Part shown: positions 23,616 to 31,087 of the stretch, in pieces | Layout: each line of letters starts with the position of its first letter | Position numbering within the stretch: position 1 is the stretch's first letter | Origin: Chthonomonadaceae bacterium | GTDB taxonomy: Bacteria > Armatimonadota > Chthonomonadetes > Chthonomonadales > Chthonomonadaceae | Direction: 5' to 3' | Assembly: GCA_025054835.1 (NCBI GenBank) | Contig: JANWZQ010000180.1 | Coordinates: forward strand, 1 to 41,759 | Length of the DNA: 41,759 nucleotides | Translations under genes and position numbers: made by a program | The notes under the pieces: generated by a model | Databases searched by the model: none | Seen by the model: the letters and a program-made list of their open reading frames with translations, nothing else | What the model was told of the DNA's origin: nothing

Positions 23616-24436
23616 GGCAGCAGGTAAACCTCTTCCAGGCGATCAAAGCGTACGATAGGCTGGATCTGTGCCGTCTTGTTTACGTTTTCAGCGTCGCGCG
23701 TTACCTGTGTGACGGTGCCGATGAGCAGGCCCGGTGGGAAGACGCCTCCCAGTCCAGAGGTGACGATGCGGTCGCCGGGCCGGACATCCGCATCGGGCGC
23801 CAGATTGTGCAGCATCAGGGTTGTGGCGTTCGCGCCCTTGCAGATCCCGACAGCACGGGACTCTGGCCGTTGAACGCGCGCGCCCACGCTGGCATTCGGG
23901 TCCATCAGCAGGAGCACTGTGGCCGTGGTCGGGGTGACCTCGGAGACCTGCCCGACCACGCCCCCCTGCGCAATCGCCACACTGTGCACACGCACGCCAT
24001 CCCGGGATCCGCGGTTGACCAGCAGGGTCTCGAACTTCGGGTCGGGGCGCAGGGCGACTACATCTGCGGCAACAGGGGGGGCAGGGCGGCTCTGCACGAA
24101 GCCCAGATCCTTGCGGAGGTGCGCCAGCTTGATGTCGGCCTCCTGCAGGCGTGTGACCTCGGCCTCCAGTACCGCAACGCGTTGCTGCAGGCGTTCGTTC
24201 TCCTGTGCCAGCGTCTTTCCGCGCCAGAACCATGCCGTCTGCTCGTAGATCCAGTTCGAGGCTTTCCGGAGCGCTCCGGCCGGTGGCGCTACCGCACCGC
24301 GCACCAGTCCAACCACAACATCCGGTTCGCCTCGATCGACGGCACGGTTGTGCCATGCTCCCGCCAGTGTCCCCAGCATCAGGAAGAGCAATACCGTCCC
24401 ATACCGCCGGATGGGAGGCGTTCTGCCTGTCAGCAT
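23612..24436 (-). CDS. mreC: Rod shape-determining protein MreC
   Basis: The product (about 274 residues) has a short cytoplasmic N-terminus, one membrane helix (residues about 12-28), a coiled coil (LAQENERLQQRVAVLEAEVTRL) and the MreC beta-barrel domain with the characteristic VNRGSRDGV, GVVGQVSEVTPTTATVLLLMDPN and IVTSGLGGVFPPGLLIGTV segments. It links MreB to PBP2/RodA. ATG 24436 is preferred to GTG 24463 because GAGG lies five bases upstream. Confidence 0.94.
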   Translation of the reverse strand: MLTGRTPPIRRYGTVLLFLMLGTLAGAWHNRAVDRGEPDVVVGLVRGAVAPPAGALRKASNWIYEQTAWFWRGKTLAQENERLQQRVAVLEAEVTRLQEADIKLAHLRKDLGFVQSRPAPPVAADVVALRPDPKFETLLVNRGSRDGVRVHSVAIAQGGVVGQVSEVTPTTATVLLLMDPNASVGARVQRPESRAVGICKGANATTLMLHNLAPDADVRPGDRIVTSGLGGVFPPGLLIGTVTQVTRDAENVNKTAQIQPIVRFDRLEEVYLLP

Positions 24437-24499
24437 ACGCACCTCAACGTTTCTGCGGCGCACGATGCCGCAACGACCCCGGAGGAGTTCCGGGCGGGA

Positions 24500-25543
24500 T
24501 CAGTGTCCTTTCAGGACTTTGCGCAGACGCGGCTCGGAGTCGATGGCCTCAAGTACCCGGCCTGTGCCGAGCACCACGCAGGAGAGCGGGTCTTCAGCGA
24601 TATGTACTGGCATGGAGGTCTCGCGGGCCAGCAACGTATCCAGACCGTCCAGCAGGGCACCGCCACCGGCCAGCACGATCCCGCGTTCATAGATGTCGGC
24701 GGCCAGCTCAGGAGGCGTGCTTTCCAGTGTCACTTTCACGGCTTCTACAATGGCGTTCACCGGCTCCTGGATCGCCTCACGGATCTCTGTACTGGTGATG
24801 GTGGTGCAGCGAGGTAGACCGGAGATCAGGTCGCGCCCGCGGATGTCCATGGTACGCTCTTTGCCCGTCGGGTAGGCGGATCCGACGACGATCTTGGCCT
24901 CTTCTGCTGTGCGATCGCCGATGCACAGGTTGTACGTGCGACGCACATAGTTGACGATCGCTTCATCGATCTCGTCACCGGCAACGCGAATGGATCGACT
25001 GGTCACGATCCCGCCCAGTGAGATAACAGCTACCTCGGTGGTACCGCCGCCGATGTCCACAATCATGGAACCCGTTGGCTCTGTGATGGGCAGGTTTGCG
25101 CCGATGGCTGCGGCCATCGGCTCCTCGATCACATAGGCTTCTTTCGCGCCTGCCGCTTCGGCTGCCTCCTTGACTGCGCGTTCTTCCACCTCCGTCACAC
25201 CGGAGGGGACCCCGATCACCACACGGGGTGCGATCAGCATGGAGCGCCGGTGTACCTTCTCGATGAAGTAGCGGATCATCTTCTCCGTCTGGTCGAAGTC
25301 GGCGATGACCCCGTCCTTCAGGGGGCGGATCGCGATGATGCTGCCCGGCGTGCGGCCCAGCATGCGTTTGGCTTCCTCGCCTACCGCGTAGATGCGGCGC
25401 GGGTTGTCCCGGTCAATCGCGACCACCGATGGCTCGCGCAGCAGGATCCCTCGGCCGCGCACATGTACCAACGTGTTGGCTGTGCCAAGGTCGATCCCCA
25501 TGTCGCGGGAGAAGTGCCCCAACACGCCCCGCAGAAATCTCAT
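24500..25543 (-). CDS. mreB: Rod shape-determining actin MreB
   Basis: The 347-residue actin homologue has the phosphate 1 motif [13 protein letters not shown], the [18 protein letters not shown] phosphate 2 motif and the [17 protein letters not shown] adenosine motif. It forms membrane filaments that guide lateral wall synthesis. An N-terminal [11 protein letters not shown] extension of about 14 residues could act as the amphipathic membrane anchor. It is the first gene of mreBCD and has a strong promoter 40 bases upstream. Confidence 0.98.
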   Translation of the reverse strand: MRFLRGVLGHFSRDMGIDLGTANTLVHVRGRGILLREPSVVAIDRDNPRRIYAVGEEAKRMLGRTPGSIIAIRPLKDGVIADFDQTEKMIRYFIEKVHRRSMLIAPRVVIGVPSGVTEVEERAVKEAAEAAGAKEAYVIEEPMAAAIGANLPITEPTGSMIVDIGGGTTEVAVISLGGIVTSRSIRVAGDEIDEAIVNYVRRTYNLCIGDRTAEEAKIVVGSAYPTGKERTMDIRGRDLISGLPRCTTITSTEIREAIQEPVNAIVEAVKVTLESTPPELAADIYERGIVLAGGGALLDGLDTLLARETSMPVHIAEDPLSCVVLGTGRVLEAIDSEPRLRKVLKGH

Positions 25544-25587
25544 GCCCTCACGGTCTCCAGACGGCTTTGCAGGTAACTCGACGGCCC

Positions 25588-25617
25588 ATTATATCACATT
25601 GCCACAGCTTTTGTCAG
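25588..25617 (-). promoter_or_regulatory. Promoter for mreBCD
   Basis: The minus strand reads CTGACA (25617-25612), 18 bases, then a perfect TATAAT (25593-25588) preceded by TGA, i.e. an extended -10. Transcription should start near 25581, about 38 bases before mreB. Of the promoters I found in the window, this is the closest to consensus. Confidence 0.65.
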
Positions 25618-25640
25618 TGTATGTCCGAATTGGCGTCGAG

Positions 25641-25646
25641 TATACT
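25641..25646 (+). promoter_or_regulatory. -10 element for yajQ
   Basis: TATACT lies 24 bases before the yajQ ATG, within GTATACTATCC. No good -35 is visible at the right distance. The start would fall next to the ribosome site, giving a very short leader. It is back to back with the mreB promoter. Confidence 0.35.
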
Positions 25647-25669
25647 ATCCCCGAAGGGAGGTACGTACC

Positions 25670-26164
25670 ATGGCAACGGAATACTCGTTCGACGTGGTCT
25701 CGCGCGTGGACATCGCCGAGGTGAAAAACGCGATCGATCAGGCGGAACGGGAGATTGCCAATCGCTTTGATTTCCGTAACACGAAAACCAGTCTGACGCT
25801 GGAGGGGGACAGCATCCGGGTCATTTCCGATGACGAGTTCCATCTGGCAACGGTGCTGGACATCCTGCGCAGCAAGCTGGCGAAACGGAACGTCTCTTTG
25901 AAGGCGCTGGAGTACGGTAAGGTAGAGCCGGCTGCGGGGGGTACCGTGCGTCAGGTGGTAACGTTGCGGCAGGGCATCCCGGCAGAAGAGGCCAGGAAAC
26001 TGGTCCGGGAGATCAAGGCCTCGGGTATCAAGGCGCAGGCGCAGGTGCAGGGAGATCAGTTGCGCGTCTCCAGCAAGGAGAAGGATGCTCTGCAGGCAGT
26101 GCAACGCCTGATCCGGAACATGGAGGATCTGCCGTTTGATGTGCAGTTCGTGAACTACCGATAG
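25670..26164 (+). CDS. yajQ: YajQ family nucleotide-binding protein (UPF0234)
   Basis: The 164-residue cytoplasmic protein matches the YajQ family over its whole length: an N-terminal YSFDVVSRVD, then NRFDFRNTKTSLTL, the central KRNVSLKALEYGKVEPA and a C-terminal DLPFDVQFVNYR. It has two ferredoxin-like RNA-binding-type folds; Xanthomonas members bind cyclic di-GMP and act in transcription. GGGAGG lies eight bases before ATG 25670. It stands alone, divergent from mreB. Confidence 0.95.
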   Translation: MATEYSFDVVSRVDIAEVKNAIDQAEREIANRFDFRNTKTSLTLEGDSIRVISDDEFHLATVLDILRSKLAKRNVSLKALEYGKVEPAAGGTVRQVVTLRQGIPAEEARKLVREIKASGIKAQAQVQGDQLRVSSKEKDALQAVQRLIRNMEDLPFDVQFVNYR

Positions 26165-26405
26165 GAAGGCTCGGGATGTTAAGAAAAAGGGGCAGCAGGT
26201 GAAAGGAGAGCAAACCCTGCTACCCTAAGGAAGGAAGGTGAACTCGAATCACTCTTAATTTCGGCAGGACGCACGCGTTTCTTCAGGCCTCCGGGCCGAT
26301 TTTTTTCATTTTTTGTAACATTTTTCGCACAGGTTTCGCACAGGGTGTTGCGTGCGAGGGCCTGCCAGAAACGCGGAGCGAGAACCCACGGGCAGGTTCC
26401 TGCGA
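26165..26405. other. Gap with a T-rich tract after yajQ
   Basis: No gene is supported. A weak GGCC-TCCG-GGCC stem near 26286-26297 is followed by runs of T (about 26300-26325), which could terminate yajQ transcription. The T-rich tract is the most AT-rich stretch of this part of the window. Confidence 0.3.
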
Positions 26406-26750
26406 TCATTCCGGGTACGCCGGGATTGGAGAGAACCTGTTGGCCGGATCCGTCTGCCAGTAGCCATACTGGAGGCAGGCACGCACGCTCTCCGGCGTCA
26501 GGTTCAGAAGACGGCGTTCACGCTCCGATGCCAGCGACAGCAGTCCTTCGATGTTCTTCGCTCTGAGATAGTTGAGGGCGCGTTCGATCATGCGGTCAGG
26601 TAAGCGGAGGTAAGCGATCCACTGGTAGAAAGCCAGCGCCAGAACGGCGGCGGCCAGTGCACCCAGCACCAGCCTCCTCCTGCGCACTGGCCATCGTGCA
26701 AGCCCCTGACCGGCACCTGATTTTGCGGCCGACTTCCGGAGGATCAGCAT
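26406..26750 (-). CDS. Small single-helix membrane protein, unknown
   Basis: The 114-residue product has a basic N-terminus (RWPVRRRRL), one membrane helix (about residues 30-47, LGALAAAVLALAFYQWI) and a 65-residue tail with an amphipathic helical segment, PDRMIERALNYLRAKNIEGLLSLA in character. It ends abruptly at PIPAYPE, so it may be the front part of a longer protein. The ribosome site is weak. It lies downstream of the cysteine-rich gene and the broken sigma gene on the same strand and may belong with them. I do not recognise the family. Confidence 0.5.
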   Translation of the reverse strand: MLILRKSAAKSGAGQGLARWPVRRRRLVLGALAAAVLALAFYQWIAYLRLPDRMIERALNYLRAKNIEGLLSLASERERRLLNLTPESVRACLQYGYWQTDPANRFSPIPAYPE

Positions 26751-26838
26751 GGCGAGCTACCGGTGCGGTAACGATGTGCTTCGTGGGATGCGGCATGTCG
26801 GAACCGTTCTGCAGCCATGTGGCATTTGTTGCAGAGGG

Positions 26839-27204
26839 TCACACATCGCCGCAGGAGTCCCCGAGGCTCAGGCATCCCACAGCGCCACCACGATCGGTAC
26901 ACGTTCCTTTGGGGAAGAAGTTGACATTGATGTTCTGCGATCCGTTGTGCATCGCGCAATTCGGCCCCGGGTTATTGCTGTATATGCATTCCTGAGTCTG
27001 AAATGAGCAGCAACCGTTACCGTCCGAACAACCCGTACTGGTGCCGGTGCGCTTGCATCTAACCACTGAGGGCATGCCCGGATGGCGTGTGCACCCTGTG
27101 ATGGTAGGGCACTCCGTCTCGAAACAGCAACTGCCACCTGGAAGAGCAACGGGTAGTGCCAGAAACACGATCAATGGCGTGTGGCACAGAATACGCATGA
27201 GCAT
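26839..27204 (-). CDS. Cysteine-rich secreted small protein, unknown
   Basis: The 121-residue frame starts with a hydrophobic signal-like segment (about residues 4-23, ending ALPGGS). The mature part of about 97 residues has 13 cysteines, including two CC pairs, with many Gly, Thr, Ser and Asn residues. The spacing suggests a disulfide-stabilised extracellular protein. ATG 27198 is an alternative start two codons in. It lies just downstream of the degraded sigma gene. The composition differs sharply from out-of-frame shadows, which are Arg/Pro/Ala-rich here, so I think it is, or recently was, a true gene. I do not recognise a family. Confidence 0.5.
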   Translation of the reverse strand: MLMRILCHTPLIVFLALPVALPGGSCCFETECPTITGCTRHPGMPSVVRCKRTGTSTGCSDGNGCCSFQTQECIYSNNPGPNCAMHNGSQNINVNFFPKGTCTDRGGAVGCLSLGDSCGDV

Positions 27205-27243
27205 GTCTGTTCTCTACACTCAGCCTGCAGGGGGATGGGGCGG

Positions 27244-27785
27244 TCACTGGTAACTTTTTCGGCTCATGCGCGGGAGAGAAAGAGGCCATGAGCGCCAGAT
27301 AATCGTCGGCATCGGTCTCCTGGAAGCCCTGGATTTCCAGAGATTGCGCGCAGGCGCGATACGAACCGCATCCGGCGTTCGGCCTGTGTCTCTGGCGATC
27401 TCCACGAAGGTCCGGTTGTAGAAGTAGCGCTGCACCAGCGCCACCCGTTGCCCGGGCGTCAGCGCCTGAAGCGCCTCCGCAATCTGTACTTCCACGGCGT
27501 GGCGCAGGGTTTCTTCTGCCGGATCGTCGGCGTTTCCGCTGTGATGTGCGCGCAGGCCTCCGGTTCCAAGGGCAGCTCCCGATTCCCTCTGCGGCGCAGA
27601 TTCCACAGGTAGTTTCGCACCCGGTTGTGCGCTGCGGTTTTCCATTAGGCCCGGGAGTATGGCTCCTGATCGGCCGGCCGCTTCGCCTCCTGCGGCAACC
27701 CGTGCTCCACGAGGGAGAGCAGGCAGTCTTCCAGATGCTCTCCGGGCAGGCGGTAGCACAGGGCAGCGAGGCGCACGTGCACCAT
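27244..27785 (-). pseudogene. Degraded ECF-type sigma-70 factor
   Basis: Three pieces of one sigma factor lie in two frames. From ATG 27785 the frame reads LAALCYRLPGEHLED and continues to an in-frame TAA at 27645-27647. The same frame then gives AHNRVRNYLWNLRRRG, resembling the end of region 2. Around 27520-27535 the homology moves one frame over, giving the region 4 helix-turn-helix (ALTPGQRVALVQRYFYN, FVEIARDTGRTPDAVR). Near 27362 it returns to the first frame (QSLEIQGFQETDADDY). This needs one nonsense change and two compensating single-base indels. The large neighbouring genes are intact, so general sequencing error is less likely than real decay. The 3' limit is uncertain. Confidence 0.7.
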
Positions 27786-27861
27786 TAGCAGATCTGCAAG
27801 AAAAGCAGATTGCTCGTCCGAGGAGCTGTTTCTTGCTACCGAATACGTTATGTAAGAGCCA

Positions 27862-28494
27862 TTACGTGGCCAGAAGTGGTGCCAGCCAGATCCTGGCCTG
27901 CTCTACCTCGGATTGCCCCAGACTGTGCCCACCCGATTGCCAGTGGACGGTGACCCGGGCCCCGTACCCGGCCAGCATCTGCGCCAGCGCTTCGGTCTGT
28001 GCGGCGGGAACGATGGGATCTGCAGTGCCGGCACCGATGAAGATGGGCACATGGTGCAGGTCCGGTGGCTGTTCCGGCACGAGAGGCACCATGGGGTGAA
28101 ACAGGACAGCACCTGCCAGCACGCCGGACCGGAGCAGGAGTGTGCTCACGGCGATGTTCGCGCCGTTGGAATAACCAACGGCCATAACCCTGCGGGTATC
28201 GAAGGCATACTGCTCCGCCGCGCGCAACACGAAGTCGGCCAGCGCATGTGTGCGCGCGATCAGATCCTCCAGATCGAAAACGCCTTCCGCGAGCCTGCGA
28301 AAGAAGCGGGGCATGCCGCGCTCCAGAACCTGACCGCGTGGCCTGAGCTGGGCGACATCGGGGGCCAGATACCTGCCTAGATCGCGCAGATCGTTCTCGT
28401 CGCCTCCAGTCCCGTGGAGCATCAGGTATGTCCAGCCGGGGGTGCGTTCCGTTCCCGGCTCAAACACATGAAGGAACTCCGATGGTGCGCTCAC
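27862..28494 (-). CDS. MhqD-like serine hydrolase (carboxylesterase)
   Basis: The 210-residue alpha/beta hydrolase carries an HGTGGDENDL oxyanion segment, the nucleophile elbow GYSNG, an Asp in GTADPIVP and a His in SGGHSLG. It belongs to the phospholipase/carboxylesterase (Abhydrolase_2) group. The start is GTG 28494, whose GTGA overlaps the stop of the preceding dioxygenase gene, so the pair is translationally coupled; the longer frame to 28578 only overlaps that gene. In Bacillus subtilis mhqO and mhqD encode just this pair and protect against hydroquinones and catechols. Substrate is inferred from that context. Confidence 0.88.
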   Translation of the reverse strand: MSAPSEFLHVFEPGTERTPGWTYLMLHGTGGDENDLRDLGRYLAPDVAQLRPRGQVLERGMPRFFRRLAEGVFDLEDLIARTHALADFVLRAAEQYAFDTRRVMAVGYSNGANIAVSTLLLRSGVLAGAVLFHPMVPLVPEQPPDLHHVPIFIGAGTADPIVPAAQTEALAQMLAGYGARVTVHWQSGGHSLGQSEVEQARIWLAPLLAT

Positions 28495-29459
28495 TGTCCG
28501 GTTCCTCCCGCGGTAGAATGAGGCAGACGCAGGGGAGCTACAATCTGTTCGATAACCCTGCGACGCGGCTCCAGCCACGCTGGCAGGCGCAGCGCGGTGC
28601 CGAGTGCCTCCAGAGGCTCATCTACCGTGAATCCGGGCGGATCCGTGGCGATCTCGCAAAGGACACCTCCTGGCTCCCGGTAGTAGATGGAATGGAAGTA
28701 CTGACGGTCCATGATCGGGGAGACGTTATACCCCTCTGCGCGGAGTTGCTCGCGCCATGCGTTCTGATGCGTATCGTCTGGCGTGCGGAACGCCACATGG
28801 TGCACAGTGCCCGCCCCCATGGTTCCGGGAGGTGCATCCGGCTGACACAGCAGGTCCACGGTCGCCCCGGCGCCTCCCTCGCCGATCTCATAGCGGAACC
28901 GGTTGCCCTGCTCGGCTGTCAGGCGGAAGCCCATAGTCTCATGCAACAGACGCGCAGTACGCTCATAGCCTTCCTCGGAGAGCGTTACGCTGTGCACGCC
29001 ACGCACGGCATGCTCAGCCGGGATCTCGCTGTGGCCCCATGCGGAGCCCGGCATGGTCCCCGCGTGCGCGATCAGCTCCAGAGTCATTCCATCGGAGTCA
29101 GCGAAAGCCAGCACGGTTGCGCCCATGCGCTCTTCCTCCACAAAGCCGATGCCCTGCCGCTGCAGGCGGTCACGCCAGTAGCCAACCGCATGTTCCGGAA
29201 CTGCCAGAGCGATCGCGATGACCTGCCCCGTTCCCTGGTGCCCGCGATGCGCGTGGCGCCACGGGAAGAAAGTCAGCAGGGTACCGGGACGGCCCTGCGC
29301 ATCACCGAAGTAGAAGTGGTATGTGCCGGGGTCGTCATAGTTAACTGTCAGCTTGACCAGGCGCAGGCCAAGCGTTTGCGTGTAGAAATCGAGGTTGCGC
29401 TGCGGATCGCTCGCAATCGCGGTCACATGGTGAATGCCGGACAGGATGGGAGAGTGCAT
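28491..29459 (-). CDS. MhqO-like ring-cleaving dioxygenase, VOC superfamily
   Basis: The 322-residue protein has two vicinal-oxygen-chelate (glyoxalase) modules. The first starts GIHHVTAIASDPQRNLDFYTQTLGLRLVK and the second VHSVTLSEEGYERTARLLHETMGF. Likely metal ligands are the early His, the His in TVHHVAFR and the Glu in LCEIATDPP. This is the PcpA/MhqO/LinE-like group that opens hydroquinone rings with Fe(II). GGAGG stands six bases before the ATG. An intrinsic terminator lies immediately upstream of that ribosome site. It is coupled to the hydrolase gene downstream. Confidence 0.92.
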   Translation of the reverse strand: MHSPILSGIHHVTAIASDPQRNLDFYTQTLGLRLVKLTVNYDDPGTYHFYFGDAQGRPGTLLTFFPWRHAHRGHQGTGQVIAIALAVPEHAVGYWRDRLQRQGIGFVEEERMGATVLAFADSDGMTLELIAHAGTMPGSAWGHSEIPAEHAVRGVHSVTLSEEGYERTARLLHETMGFRLTAEQGNRFRYEIGEGGAGATVDLLCQPDAPPGTMGAGTVHHVAFRTPDDTHQNAWREQLRAEGYNVSPIMDRQYFHSIYYREPGGVLCEIATDPPGFTVDEPLEALGTALRLPAWLEPRRRVIEQIVAPLRLPHSTAGGTGQ

Positions 29460-29474
29460 TGGATACCTCCTTGT

Positions 29475-29517
29475 AAAAACACGCGACCGGTACCCTCCGC
29501 ACGGGTACCGGTCGCGT
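29475..29517 (-). terminator. Strong intrinsic terminator or attenuator before mhqO
   Basis: Arms 29481-29495 and 29503-29517 pair perfectly over 15 bases with a seven-base loop. Read on the minus strand, the stem is followed at once by TGTTTTT and four bases later by the mhqO ribosome site. It could end the pan operon transcript. But any mhqO promoter must then lie inside or upstream of it, so it may act as a conditional terminator in the mhqO leader. Confidence 0.75.
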
Positions 29518-29604
29518 TGCGCGCATCGATCGTTGCGCCGGAAGCAGGGGTGTCACGGATATGTACGTTTGTGGGGAGTATGACGCTTCACGTCCTGTGT
29601 CGCG

Positions 29605-30204
29605 CTAGAGATCCTGATCGGCGGCGATCCGATCGACAGTGCCGTTCTTACGGATCACAAGCATCTTCGCATCGCGTACCTCGGGGATCAGGCCGTTGCG
29701 TTTTTCTTCAGCAAAGGCGTCCTGCGGGACCGGACGGCGATAGACTGCCTGATAGAGCGCCTCACGGTGCGCATCGCAGATGATGAAGGGCACAGCATCT
29801 CCCATCTTCTTCAGGCCGCGCGCATAGCCCCCGGTGAGCCAGCGGAAGCCATAGGTGACGGGGAACTTGCGGCCGTTGACCTCGATCTGTCCCTGCGAGA
29901 TCGTCGCCCGGCGTCCCTGCGCGCGCTCCGCCGTCGGGCAGAAGAACAGTTTTCCCTCTTTCACGTAGCGGGGGTACAGGGCCTCCACCTTCGGGGGCAG
30001 GGCTCCTCTGTGGTCTTTCTGATAGCCCTGAACCGCCTGATAGAACTGTCGCAGGCGCGCCTCGCACTCGCGCATTTCCGGCTCCTGCGCCCGGAGCTCT
30101 TTCTGCGCTTCTGCGCGCAGGCCGTTCTGCTGTACGGTGGCGTAGCCCACGTAGCCGAGGATCGCCAGCAGCGCGATCAGGCCCGGTATGCCCCACTTTC
30201 GCAT
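29605..30204 (-). CDS. Membrane-anchored hypothetical protein
   Basis: The 199-residue product has one N-terminal membrane helix (residues about 5-23, GIPGLIALLAILGYVGYA) followed by a charged helix and a soluble domain. That domain contains LRQFYQAVQGYQKDHRGALPP, the sort of helix-then-PPKVEALYPRYV pattern seen in type II/IV pseudopilins and DUF1559-like proteins. However, there is no prepilin peptidase motif (G-F-T-L-x-E), so it is a signal-anchored protein at best related to them. Two cysteines (FFCPT and IICDA) may form a disulfide. AAGGAG precedes the ATG, which is 17 bases after panC, so it is probably the third gene of that operon. Confidence 0.7.
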   Translation of the reverse strand: MRKWGIPGLIALLAILGYVGYATVQQNGLRAEAQKELRAQEPEMRECEARLRQFYQAVQGYQKDHRGALPPKVEALYPRYVKEGKLFFCPTAERAQGRRATISQGQIEVNGRKFPVTYGFRWLTGGYARGLKKMGDAVPFIICDAHREALYQAVYRRPVPQDAFAEEKRNGLIPEVRDAKMLVIRKNGTVDRIAADQDL

Positions 30205-30221
30205 CGATGTCTCCTTCCGGA

Positions 30222-31085
30222 TTATGCCGTTGCGCCGGGAGGCGCGATGAACGCATTGTCGATCAGACGGGTTCGGCCGATACGTACTGCCAGCGCGACC
30301 AGTGTGACCCCGGTGGCCAGCGAGTGCACGGGTTGCAGAGTCTCCGGGTGCACCAGCGCGACGTACTCGCGTGTGGCCAGCGGCTCTGCATCAATCAGTG
30401 CCTCCAGCTGACGGGCCACCTCATCCGCCCGCGCCACGCCCGACTGTACCAGCTCTTCCGCACGCCGGAGCGCGCGGAACAGCACGGTAGCCGCGCGTCG
30501 CTCTTCCGGAGAGAGGTACACGTTGCGTGACGACATAGCCAGCCCGTCCGCCTCACGCACCGTCGGAACCACTGCAATGCGGCATGTCAGGTTCAGATCG
30601 CGCACCATCCGGTCAATCACCAGAAACTGCTGGTAGTCTTTCTGCCCGAAGAACGCAACATCGGGTTGCACAATGTTCAGCAACTTGGTGACGACCGTTG
30701 CTACCCCGCGGAAGTGTCCCGGTCGGAGCGATCCCTCCAGGGTAGCGGCCAGTTCCGGCACCTCCACCCATGTCTGAAAGCCTGCCGGATACATCTCCTC
30801 TACAGAGGGATGGAACAGGGCGTCCACTTCCTCGTTGGAGGCCAGTTGCAGGTCGCGGTTCAGGTCGCGCGGATAGGTATGAAAATCTTCTCCGGGACCA
30901 AACTGAGTCGGGTTGACAAAGATAGAGACAACAACAACGTCACACTCGGTTCTGGCCCGACGGAACAGGGCGAGATGTCCTTCATGGAGAGCGCCCATGG
31001 TCGGCACAAACCCGACCGTCTTGCCTTCTTCCCGCACGCCACGCAGGTAGGTGCGCAGGGGAAGGATCTGCTGAAAGGTGCGCAT
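30222..31085 (-). CDS. panC: Pantothenate synthetase
   Basis: The 287-residue cytoplasmic enzyme joins pantoate and beta-alanine using ATP. Motifs of the family are all visible: PTMGALHEGHLAL (HIGH-type), VVVSIFVNPTQFGPGEDF, FFGQKDYQQ and AMSSRNVYLS (KMSKS-type). Length is normal. It begins two bases after the panB stop and catalyses the last step of pantothenate synthesis, directly after the panB product. Confidence 0.97.
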   Translation of the reverse strand: MRTFQQILPLRTYLRGVREEGKTVGFVPTMGALHEGHLALFRRARTECDVVVVSIFVNPTQFGPGEDFHTYPRDLNRDLQLASNEEVDALFHPSVEEMYPAGFQTWVEVPELAATLEGSLRPGHFRGVATVVTKLLNIVQPDVAFFGQKDYQQFLVIDRMVRDLNLTCRIAVVPTVREADGLAMSSRNVYLSPEERRAATVLFRALRRAEELVQSGVARADEVARQLEALIDAEPLATREYVALVHPETLQPVHSLATGVTLVALAVRIGRTRLIDNAFIAPPGATA

Positions 31086-31087
31086 CC

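Noticed and set aside
23552-24817. 421-residue plus-strand frame opposite mreC
   Set aside because: Antisense of an identified gene, with no domain.
26179-26409. 76-residue minus-strand frame overlapping the stop of the small membrane protein
   Set aside because: Crosses the T-rich tract and possible yajQ terminator; composition is that of non-coding DNA.
28428-29783. 451-residue plus-strand frame opposite mhqO and mhqD
   Set aside because: Shadow; the minus-strand genes are coupled and have catalytic motifs.
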